Assembly (NCBI GenBank): GCA_005881055.1
Contig: VBHW01000074.1
Location: 1-5,672, forward strand
DNA length: 5,672 nucleotides
Direction of reading: 5' to 3'
Origin: Chloroflexota bacterium
Lineage (GTDB): Bacteria > Chloroflexota > Limnocylindria > Limnocylindrales > CSP1-4
Positions 1 to 4,794 of this stretch are shown here, one piece after another. A program made the translations under genes and the position numbers. The notes below the pieces were generated by a model that searched no databases, was not told the DNA's origin, and saw nothing but the letters and a program-made list of their open reading frames with translations. How positions within the stretch are numbered: the first letter of the stretch is position 1; every line of letters starts with the position of its first letter.

Positions 1-387
1 GAGGCGCTGCTAGCGGCCGGCTCCCGGTCCGAGGCAGCGAAGGTGCTTGCAGAGGCCCGGGGGATCGCCGACGGGTTGGGCGCGGCGCCGCTGCGGGACG
101 ATATCGATGGGCTGGCAAGGCGGGCCCGGCTGACGCTCGAGGCGAAGGTTGGACCGGAGGCGAAGGCGCAGGAGACGCCCCCGGCGGATCCGTTCGGCCT
201 CACCTCACGCGAGCGGGAAGTCCTCGCGCTCGTCGCCGCGGGGCATACGAACAAGCGGATTGCGGAAACGCTGTTCATCAGCGAGAGCACGGCCGGCGTC
301 CATGTCTCCAATATCCTCGGGAAGCTCGGCGTCACCAGCCGCACGGAAGCCGCGGCCGTCGCCGTCCGCCTCGGCCTGGCCGACTGA
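1..387 (+). CDS. LuxR-family transcriptional regulator, C-terminal part (5' end outside window)
   Basis: The frame is open from the left edge to a TGA at 385-387, giving 128 residues of a longer protein. Residues about 65-125 are a LuxR/GerE helix-turn-helix: LTSREREVLALVAAG, then NKRIAETLFISESTAGVHVSNILGKLG in outline, then SRTEAAAVA. This is the DNA-binding end of a response regulator or of a large ATP-binding LuxR (LAL-type) protein. The first 46 residues are Ala/Leu/Arg-rich helix of the kind that closes a TPR array (EAAKVLAEARGIADGLGA). That favours the LAL type over a two-component response regulator, but the diagnostic AAA or receiver domain is off the window. A GTG at 43 is in frame, but the frame continues upstream of it with the same helical character, so it is not the start. 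It converges on the small gene at 426-803 with 38 bases between them and no clear terminator. Confidence 0.9.
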   Translation, partial: EALLAAGSRSEAAKVLAEARGIADGLGAAPLRDDIDGLARRARLTLEAKVGPEAKAQETPPADPFGLTSREREVLALVAAGHTNKRIAETLFISESTAGVHVSNILGKLGVTSRTEAAAVAVRLGLAD

Positions 388-425
388 GAAGCCGAAAGCC
401 AGGGTGACGAGGAGATAGGCCGCAC

Positions 426-803
426 CTAGTCGATAACGGGCGGCTCGATCTCGATCTCCGGCCTGTAGGGCTCGAGCGGCTCATGGTAGTCCGGCCACTC
501 GGGCGGCTCGGACGGTCCGCCTGGACCACCGCTGCTTGGGACGCCCATCGTGGTCGCCGGGTGGGGTGGGCCACTCCCTTCCTGCTCCCAGCCTGGTGGC
601 AGGTCGGGCTTCGGTTGCGGCTGCTCGTGCCAACCCTCTTGTCGTGCCTGCTGAGCAGCCGCGGCGCCAGCCTTCTCGAGTTCGTCCGCCGCTCCGTCGA
701 GCCCAATCTTGCGCAGGTTCGCAGCAGTCTCATAGGTATTGATCGCGATGTGCATGTCGGTCTCGGCAGCTTCCGAGTTCGGCTTTGTCTGATCGTCGTC
801 CAT
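426..803 (-). CDS. Small acidic, proline-rich protein of unknown function
   Basis: I do not recognise this 125-residue protein. Residues 1-10 are acidic (MDDDQTKPNS). Residues about 12-57 should form helices rich in Ala and Glu (YETAANLRKIGLDGAADELEKAG). Residues 60-125 are Pro/Gly/Glu-rich and probably disordered, with DLPPGW near 68-72 and an acidic end, EIEIEPPVID. There is no signal peptide, membrane segment or Cys, so it is probably cytoplasmic. The start at 803 is chosen because AGGAGG lies 8 bases upstream. An in-frame ATG at 944 would add 47 low-complexity residues and would overlap the crp stop as ATGA. That start could be translationally coupled, but its extension looks like noise. 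The gene lies downstream of crp on the same strand, 137 bases away, so co-transcription is possible. Being coding at all is inferred from the ribosome site, the sensible helix and the lack of a better frame. Confidence 0.6.
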   Translation of the reverse strand: MDDDQTKPNSEAAETDMHIAINTYETAANLRKIGLDGAADELEKAGAAAAQQARQEGWHEQPQPKPDLPPGWEQEGSGPPHPATTMGVPSSGGPGGPSEPPEWPDYHEPLEPYRPEIEIEPPVID

Positions 804-811
804 CGAGGAGT

Positions 812-817
812 CCTCCT
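812..817 (-). promoter_or_regulatory. Shine-Dalgarno site AGGAGG of the small protein gene
   Basis: On the minus strand AGGAGG ends 8 bases before the ATG at 803-801. It is the best ribosome-binding site in the window and decides the internal start over the ATG at 944. The bases just downstream repeat it inverted (GAGGA-G-TCCTC on the plus strand, 805-815), but with one base between the arms this cannot fold as a hairpin. Confidence 0.75.
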
Positions 818-940
818 GGGGCGCCACGCTCGGGGATGTCGAGCCGTGCCCTGAGTCTACGCCCCGGTCGCCATCCGATCGTCGCTCGTAACCGGCCCAG
901 CTTCCCTCGAACGATCCACGACCGGCCTCGGAGGCGCTCG

Positions 941-1657
941 TCATCTCGAGGCCGTGAGCGCCAGGGCGTCGAGGTCGGGGATCACGAGCACCTCGCCCTC
1001 GAACCTGATCAGCCCGTCCGCGATGAGGCCCTGAAGGAGCCGGTTGATCGACGGGCGTGCGCCACCGATCATCCCGGCCACTTCGGACTGGTTGAACGGC
1101 CAGGCGAGACGCACGTCGCGGCGGGTGTCGGGCTCGGCCTCCTCGGCCATTCGCACGATGCGCATCGCCAGGCGACCGAGGAGATCGAGGAACTGGAGCT
1201 CCTCGACGTGAGCCGTCAGGCGCCGGAGCTCCATCGCCAGGGCGGCCAGGATCGCGCGACGGAACCCCGGCTGGGAGTCCATCAGGCGATCGAACGACTC
1301 CCGGTCGAGGATGAGGGTCTCGCTGGGCTCGACGGCAATCGCGCTGGCCGAATGGGCCGCTCCATCCAGGAGCGCCAGCTCACCGAAGAACATGCCCGGG
1401 CCAAGGGTGGCGATGATCGCGTCCTCGGCGCCCTCCGATGACAGGACGACCACCTTGACCCTGCCGGACTCGACGATGAACAGCGAGTCGCCGGGATCTC
1501 CCTGGTGAAAGATCACGCCGTTGCGCTTGAACCGGCGGCGTCGGAGCGTTCGAGCCACCGTCTCCAGCGTGGGCCCGTCCGCGTGCGCGAACAGGCTGCA
1601 CTGCCGGAGTGCCTCTGTAACGGGCTCGGTTCCAAGCGTTCGGGTCAAGGGTTCCAT
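941..1657 (-). CDS. Crp/Fnr-family transcriptional regulator
   Basis: This 238-residue protein has the two-domain Crp layout and usual length. Residues about 18-130 are a cyclic-nucleotide-binding beta roll, with FHQGDPGDSLFIVESGRVKV at 50-69 and the phosphate-binding cassette GELALLDGAAHSA at 92-104. Residues about 133-172 are the long dimerisation helix (LQFLDLLGRLAMRI resembles E. coli CRP LAFLDVTGRIAQ). Residues 186-222 are a winged helix-turn-helix, with recognition segment GARPSINR at 199-206 keeping the Arg and Asn typical of the family. The cassette has His102 where cAMP-binding members have Arg. Only one Cys (20) is present, so an Fnr iron-sulfur cluster is excluded. The start at 1657 is preferred because GGGAGGGG lies just before it. 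An ATG at 1684, also with a GGAGG-like site, would add MGSGWWEGS, which is only the translated ribosome site. It probably binds DNA as a dimer; ligand and targets are unknown. Confidence 0.94.
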   Translation of the reverse strand: MEPLTRTLGTEPVTEALRQCSLFAHADGPTLETVARTLRRRRFKRNGVIFHQGDPGDSLFIVESGRVKVVVLSSEGAEDAIIATLGPGMFFGELALLDGAAHSASAIAVEPSETLILDRESFDRLMDSQPGFRRAILAALAMELRRLTAHVEELQFLDLLGRLAMRIVRMAEEAEPDTRRDVRLAWPFNQSEVAGMIGGARPSINRLLQGLIADGLIRFEGEVLVIPDLDALALTASR

Positions 1658-1660
1658 CGA

Positions 1661-1668
1661 CCCCTCCC
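1661..1668 (-). promoter_or_regulatory. Shine-Dalgarno site GGGAGGGG of the Crp/Fnr gene
   Basis: On the minus strand GGGAGGGG ends three bases before the ATG at 1657-1655; the GGAGG core has a five-base spacer. It supports 1657 over the upstream in-frame ATG at 1684. That ATG has its own GGAGG ten bases away, so the choice is likely but not certain. Confidence 0.6.
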
Positions 1669-1783
1669 ACCAACCTGATCCCATGAACTCTCACCCTCCC
1701 GTGGGCGGGGAGGTATCACCGAGCTGCCATCCAGGCTGTCGCTCTGCCTACGCACGAGATTCGTTCGAGCCCGACACCTGAAC

Positions 1784-1799
1784 TGTCTCGTGTGGCACA
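1784..1799. promoter_or_regulatory. Possible Crp/Fnr-type operator (imperfect palindrome)
   Basis: TGTCTCGTGTGGCACA has the length and spacing of the CRP consensus TGTGA-N6-TCACA and matches seven of its ten defined bases (TGT and CACA). One more base pair on each side (C...G) extends the symmetry. It lies between a Crp-like gene and its divergent neighbour, where an autoregulatory site would be expected. A match this loose arises by chance easily in GC-rich DNA, and the regulator's recognition helix differs from that of E. coli CRP. Confidence 0.25.
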
Positions 1800-1933
1800 G
1801 CACGGGTGGACGCCGATCGCGATGGTGTGCGGCATACCGATCGGTCTCCAGACCGCCCACCAGGACGGCCTACATCTTCAGCTCAGCATCGAAGGCTGCG
1901 AATCTCGAGCCCTGGCTCGGGTCGGCAGTAGTG

Positions 1934-1940
1934 AAGGGAG
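1934..1940 (+). promoter_or_regulatory. Shine-Dalgarno site of the secreted-protein gene
   Basis: AAGGGAG lies six bases before the ATG at 1947, a normal spacing. It confirms this start, which also gives a complete signal peptide. Confidence 0.7.
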
Positions 1941-1946
1941 ACGACA

Positions 1947-2480
1947 ATGAAACTGCGTAACGTTCTGCTCACAGCCCTCACGGCGTGCCTGATTGCAGCT
2001 GGTCCTGTCCAGGCCGACGGCACGCATGGGCGATCACTCTCTGCCGTCATGGGACAGGGCACGGGGATCGTGAACGTCACAACGACGGCAGGCACGGTCG
2101 GCGATTCGATGGAGATCACCGTCAACGTGCACGGCACGGCACCCAGCACGACCCTCTACATCCAGCGCGCTCCGGAGGTTGGCCGTCCGCTCGGCAGCGA
2201 CGGAATCTGCCAGCGCGCGAACGGTCTCTGGCCCTGGGAGCAGCCGAACAGTGCCGGCTTCCCCCCGGCGCCCGCATTCGTCACGTTCCCCCGGCCACTG
2301 GCCGGCGATTTCAAGACTCTGACGACCGACTCCGACGGAGCGGGGAGCGCGCATTTCGCCTTCGATCTGCCCACGCTCGCAGATGGCACGGTGTTCGACG
2401 TCGAGTTCCGGCTCGTCGACAGCGTGACGGCGCCGACGACCGACCTGCGGACGGGATGCTTCACGGTGACCGTCAAGTAA
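1947..2480 (+). CDS. Small secreted protein of unknown function
   Basis: This 177-residue protein starts with a classical Sec signal: MKLR, then hydrophobic NVLLTALTACLIAAG, then a likely signal peptidase I site after VQA at residue 23. LTAC at 11-14 also fits a lipobox. It sits unusually close to the N-terminus and is followed by more hydrophobic residues, so a lipoprotein is less likely but possible. The mature part, about 154 residues, is rich in Thr, Val and Gly. It alternates in a beta-strand pattern (GIVNVTTTAG, SMEITVNVHG, HFAFDLP, VFDVEFRLVD, CFTVTVK), so a single beta-sandwich domain outside the cell is likely. The two mature cysteines, 88 and 171, could form a disulfide. I do not recognise the family. 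It is transcribed away from crp and appears to be a one-gene unit ended by the hairpin 27 bases downstream. Confidence 0.85.
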   Translation: MKLRNVLLTALTACLIAAGPVQADGTHGRSLSAVMGQGTGIVNVTTTAGTVGDSMEITVNVHGTAPSTTLYIQRAPEVGRPLGSDGICQRANGLWPWEQPNSAGFPPAPAFVTFPRPLAGDFKTLTTDSDGAGSAHFAFDLPTLADGTVFDVEFRLVDSVTAPTTDLRTGCFTVTVK

Positions 2481-2507
2481 CGACGGCCAACGACGGCATG
2501 CCAGGGG

Positions 2508-2541
2508 AGCCTGGTCAGACGTCTTGTTCTGACCAGGCTTT
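2508..2541 (+). terminator. Strong hairpin terminator between convergent genes
   Basis: AGCCTGGTCAGA (2508-2519) and TCTGACCAGGCT (2528-2539) are a perfect 12-base inverted repeat around an eight-base loop. The descending arm runs into TTT (2539-2541). It lies between the stops of the secreted-protein gene (2480) and the cyclase gene (2559). The T tract is short for a textbook intrinsic terminator and absent on the minus side. The perfect stem may still stop transcription from both directions. Confidence 0.75.
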
Positions 2542-2558
2542 CCCGTGCCCGGTGACGG

Positions 2559-3353
2559 TCACTGGACGCGGATCCGAAACGAACGGACAGCCGCGTTCTT
2601 GCCCTTGAGCTGGAGGTCTCGAGGATCGATCGTCCCATACGCGCCCGCCATGGCCGCGTACGTCGTCCCGCACATGACGATCTCCCCGCCCGCCGCAGAT
2701 GCCTGCAGACGGGCGGCCGTGTTGGTGATGTCGCCGATCGCGGTGAAGTCCTTGAACCCTCCGCCGCCGACGTTGCCGACGTACTCCTCGCCGGTGCAGA
2801 TGCCGACGCCGACCTCCAGCCAGGGGCCCTCGTCCGATCCGTATCCGATGCCCCGCAGGAACGCTGCGGCCGAATCGACGGCTCGATGTGGGTAGCGGGA
2901 CCCTGCCAGGCCCGGCACGAAGATCGCCATCACCTCGTCGCCGGCGATCTGGCCGAGGATCGCATCGTGAGCCAGGAGAGCAACCGATGCGGTCTGGTAG
3001 AAGCGGTGCAGGAGGGCAGTGGTCTCCACGCTCGTGAGTCGCTCCGCTATCGTGGTATACCCGCGAACGTCCGCGAACAGCACGCTGACCGGAACGAGGG
3101 CGCCACCTTCAGGGGCTCGCTCGATGCAGCGCTCGCAGAGACTGGGGTTCTTGCGCGAGGGCGTGTACCCGAGCCGCCCGAGGAGTCCGCCACGGAACGG
3201 CGCATTGCAGAACTTGCAGCGCCGCTCGCTCGGGACCAGGTAGAAGATGCGGCGGCCAAGCCGTTCGGCGAACGCAAGCGGCGACTCGCCCCTGAGGATG
3301 GCGCGCCACCGCCGGCTCATCGGAACGAGATCGGCATCTTCCGTTGACCCCAT
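2559..3353 (-). CDS. Class III adenylate/guanylate cyclase with N-terminal four-cysteine module
   Basis: This 264-residue soluble protein should make a cyclic nucleotide from ATP or GTP. Residues 46-76 carry CKFC...CERC (Cys46, 49, 73, 76), a likely zinc-binding module seen in a subgroup of these cyclases. Residues about 88-264 are the catalytic domain. Metal-binding Asp95 lies in VLFADVRGYT and Asp139 in AGDEVMAIF; transition-state Asn211 and Arg215 lie in FTAIGDITNTAARL. Gln135 replaces the usual purine-selecting Lys, and Thr204 sits where many enzymes have Asp; that Thr is the class IIIb state. Having only one catalytic domain, it should act as a homodimer. The ATG at 3353 is the first start that does not run deep into the opposing membrane-protein gene. 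An ATG at 3320 (MSRRWRAIL) is a good alternative, and neither has a ribosome site. The frame stays open to 3557, but that extension is antisense to transmembrane helices. Confidence 0.94.
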   Translation of the reverse strand: MGSTEDADLVPMSRRWRAILRGESPLAFAERLGRRIFYLVPSERRCKFCNAPFRGGLLGRLGYTPSRKNPSLCERCIERAPEGGALVPVSVLFADVRGYTTIAERLTSVETTALLHRFYQTASVALLAHDAILGQIAGDEVMAIFVPGLAGSRYPHRAVDSAAAFLRGIGYGSDEGPWLEVGVGICTGEEYVGNVGGGGFKDFTAIGDITNTAARLQASAAGGEIVMCGTTYAAMAGAYGTIDPRDLQLKGKNAAVRSFRIRVQ

Positions 3354-3354
3354 G
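3351..3354. promoter_or_regulatory. Shared CATG holding both divergent start codons
   Basis: CATG reads ATG on the plus strand at 3352-3354 (membrane protein) and ATG on the minus strand at 3353-3351 (cyclase). Neither side has a recognisable Shine-Dalgarno sequence. If both starts are used, each promoter must lie inside the opposite gene. The site is flanked by CATCTT (3335-3340) and its inverted copy AAGATG (3359-3364). Confidence 0.45.
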
Positions 3355-4794
3355 CGCAAAGATGGGGCCGTGGGACGGTTGTTGGGCACGCTGGCCGGGA
3401 TCGCCGGGATCGCAGCCGGGATAACATCCTGGCTCGGCTGGTTGACGGTCTCCCCGTCGTTGGGGTTTCCGACGCTGGCCACGGCGTCGATGTTCAACCG
3501 CGTCCTCGCTCCCCGTGAGGACCCGGGCTTCCGGCTCGGCTGGGGCGTGTTGCTCATCGGTCTGACGGCCGCGGCGTTGCTCTATGTCGTGGTCACTGGC
3601 AGGGGCCGAATTCGGCCGAGCGTAGCATCGGGCATCGTCTATGGCGTCGTCTGCTGGCTCATCGCCGGGGCGATCGTCATGCCGCTCCTGGGGCTCGCAC
3701 TGCCGACGGCCCAGGCCCCGGCGGGGGCACCAGCGACGCCTCCGGACCCGATGGTGGGCTCGTTCATGATGCTCCATCTCGGACCGGCCGCTCCCGCAGC
3801 GGCCCTCGTCGCATGGGTCATCTTCGGGGCCGTGCTGGGCGGCACATCCCAGCTCTCGGACTGGTCGCGCGACCTGGACGGCGCCGAACGTCGCCGCGCG
3901 CTCGTCCTCGCCGGCCGGGTGGCCGTGGTGGCGGTGCTCGCATCGGTCGCCGTGATCGCCAGCCAGCGCGTTGCTCCGGCGGGTGCGTCTCCAACCACCA
4001 CGACGACCCTTGCCACCGGTCCCGTGGAAGCCCTTCCGCAGGGCGCCAGCTTCGTGAGCGTCATCGACATGGTCCAGGCACCGGGAGCGACGCTGGGTCC
4101 GCACGCGCACGTCGCGGGCTTCGCCTACGGTCGCCGGGGAGTCGAAACGCTGGACTTCGGTGGTGGCACGGCGATAGGTGTTGGTCCCGGCGAAGGCGGC
4201 TTCATGGGCACGCAGGCGCGGCACGCGCACGTCAATGCCGATCGCATTCCGGCCGCCATCGTCGCGGTCCTGATCGTCGCGGCGGCAGTCGTCATGTGCC
4301 TGGCCCTTCTTGTGCGGTGGCGCCGTGCAGCCCGCCTCGCTCCGATGGCGTTGGTGGTGTTGATCGCGGCGAGCGTCCTTGGCGTGTGGAACCCCTGGTC
4401 GAACGACTGGCTCTTCGTGTCCGTCAGACCAGCTTCCGCACGGGGCGCTGCGATGCCGCTGCCGACGTCTTCTCGAATCTACGAATCGCCCGACCTTGGC
4501 GCGCTGCCACCGGGCCCCTATGTGGAGACGTTGCGGGAGATCACGCTGGCGCCGTTAGCGGAACCAATCGAAGTGGGCTCGATCGGAGCCCTCGTCCTCC
4601 TGGCTCTCGAGGGGGAAGTTCGCGTCGATTCGGCTGACGGGACGTCCCGGATCGTTCCTGGCGGGGCGACGATGGTGCGGGTCGGCTCGACAATTCGGAT
4701 AACCAACACCGGCCAAGGGCAGGCGCATGTCCTCAGCTTCGCAGTCGAGGCGGCGCCGCCGGCGGCAGAAGCGCCGATGCCCGCGTCGGATTAG
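3352..4794 (+). CDS. Seven-helix membrane protein with two extracytoplasmic cupin-like domains
   Basis: This 480-residue protein has helices near 8-31, 64-82, 91-116, 145-164, 184-204, 299-321 and 329-346. Arg-rich loops (RGRIR at 84-88, ERRR at 179-182, RWRRAAR at 322-328) fall inside if the N-terminus is cytoplasmic. That places residues 205-298 and 347-480 outside. The first outside part has a Thr linker (TTTTT, 215-219) and a cupin-like fold with HAH at 251-253 and HAH plus VN at 291-295, possible metal ligands. The second (about 390-465) has the cupin rhythm VLLALEGEVRV...VPGGATMVRVG but no paired His. The family and ligand are unknown to me; a surface binding or sensing role is an inference. 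ATG 3352 is chosen because residues before it are Arg/Ser-rich and antisense to the cyclase. It has no ribosome site, and GTG 3370 is an alternative. Confidence 0.88.
   Translation: MRKDGAVGRLLGTLAGIAGIAAGITSWLGWLTVSPSLGFPTLATASMFNRVLAPREDPGFRLGWGVLLIGLTAAALLYVVVTGRGRIRPSVASGIVYGVVCWLIAGAIVMPLLGLALPTAQAPAGAPATPPDPMVGSFMMLHLGPAAPAAALVAWVIFGAVLGGTSQLSDWSRDLDGAERRRALVLAGRVAVVAVLASVAVIASQRVAPAGASPTTTTTLATGPVEALPQGASFVSVIDMVQAPGATLGPHAHVAGFAYGRRGVETLDFGGGTAIGVGPGEGGFMGTQARHAHVNADRIPAAIVAVLIVAAAVVMCLALLVRWRRAARLAPMALVVLIAASVLGVWNPWSNDWLFVSVRPASARGAAMPLPTSSRIYESPDLGALPPGPYVETLREITLAPLAEPIEVGSIGALVLLALEGEVRVDSADGTSRIVPGGATMVRVGSTIRITNTGQGQAHVLSFAVEAAPPAAEAPMPASD
4791..4794. other. Overlapping convergent stop codons (TTAG)
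   Basis: TTAG gives TAG on the plus strand (4792-4794) and TAA on the minus strand (4793-4791). The two genes meet with no spacer, so neither can have its own terminator before entering the other. Confidence 0.9.

Larger units (their letters stand above)
1658..1946. other. Intergenic region between divergent crp-like and secreted-protein genes
   Basis: This is the only gene-free stretch of real length here, about 290 bases. It must hold the promoters of both divergent genes. Frames across it are short and Arg/Pro/Ser-rich, so I call no gene. I could not find a convincing -35/-10 pair on either strand. It contains the ribosome sites at both ends, a CRP-like imperfect palindrome (1784-1799) and a small inverted repeat CGGTC-TCCA-GACCG (1842-1855, flanked by CCGATCGG). 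Confidence 0.7.

Noticed and set aside
388..425. Terminator between the convergent LuxR tail and the small gene
   Set aside because: No inverted repeat of useful length and no T tract in these 38 bases.
804..940. TAGACT as a -10 element for a separate promoter of the small gene
   Set aside because: No matching -35 lies at 16-18 bases, and a four-of-six match alone is expected by chance.
785..1441. Plus-strand open frame of 218 codons opposite the crp-like gene
   Set aside because: It is Arg/His/Glu-rich with no domain and is fully antisense to a well-formed Crp/Fnr protein; the length comes from high GC.
1842..1855. Small inverted repeat CGGTC-TCCA-GACCG in the intergenic region
   Set aside because: The five-base stem has no T tract and no gene ends nearby, so neither terminator nor riboswitch can be supported.
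1985..2608. Plus-strand open frame of 207 codons over the secreted-protein gene
   Set aside because: An Arg/Gly-rich shifted-frame reading of the same strand that runs through the terminator hairpin; the 1947-2480 frame has a signal peptide and a ribosome site.
3247..3351. Upstream extension of the membrane protein to an ATG at 3247
   Set aside because: The extra 35 residues are Arg/Ser-rich and antisense to the conserved N-terminal part of the cyclase; no ribosome site precedes it.
3394..3423. Tandem GCCGGGATC repeat (two exact copies and one partial)
   Set aside because: It encodes the Ala-Gly-Ile run of the first membrane helix, so biased codon use explains it.
3354..3557. Upstream extension of the cyclase to an ATG at 3557
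   Set aside because: The extra 68 residues are Pro/Asn/Ser-rich with no pattern and are antisense to the first two transmembrane helices of the divergent gene.
3109..4230. Minus-strand open frame of 373 codons opposite the membrane protein
   Set aside because: Arg/His/Asp-rich low-complexity translation, antisense to clear transmembrane helices and in a different frame from the cyclase.
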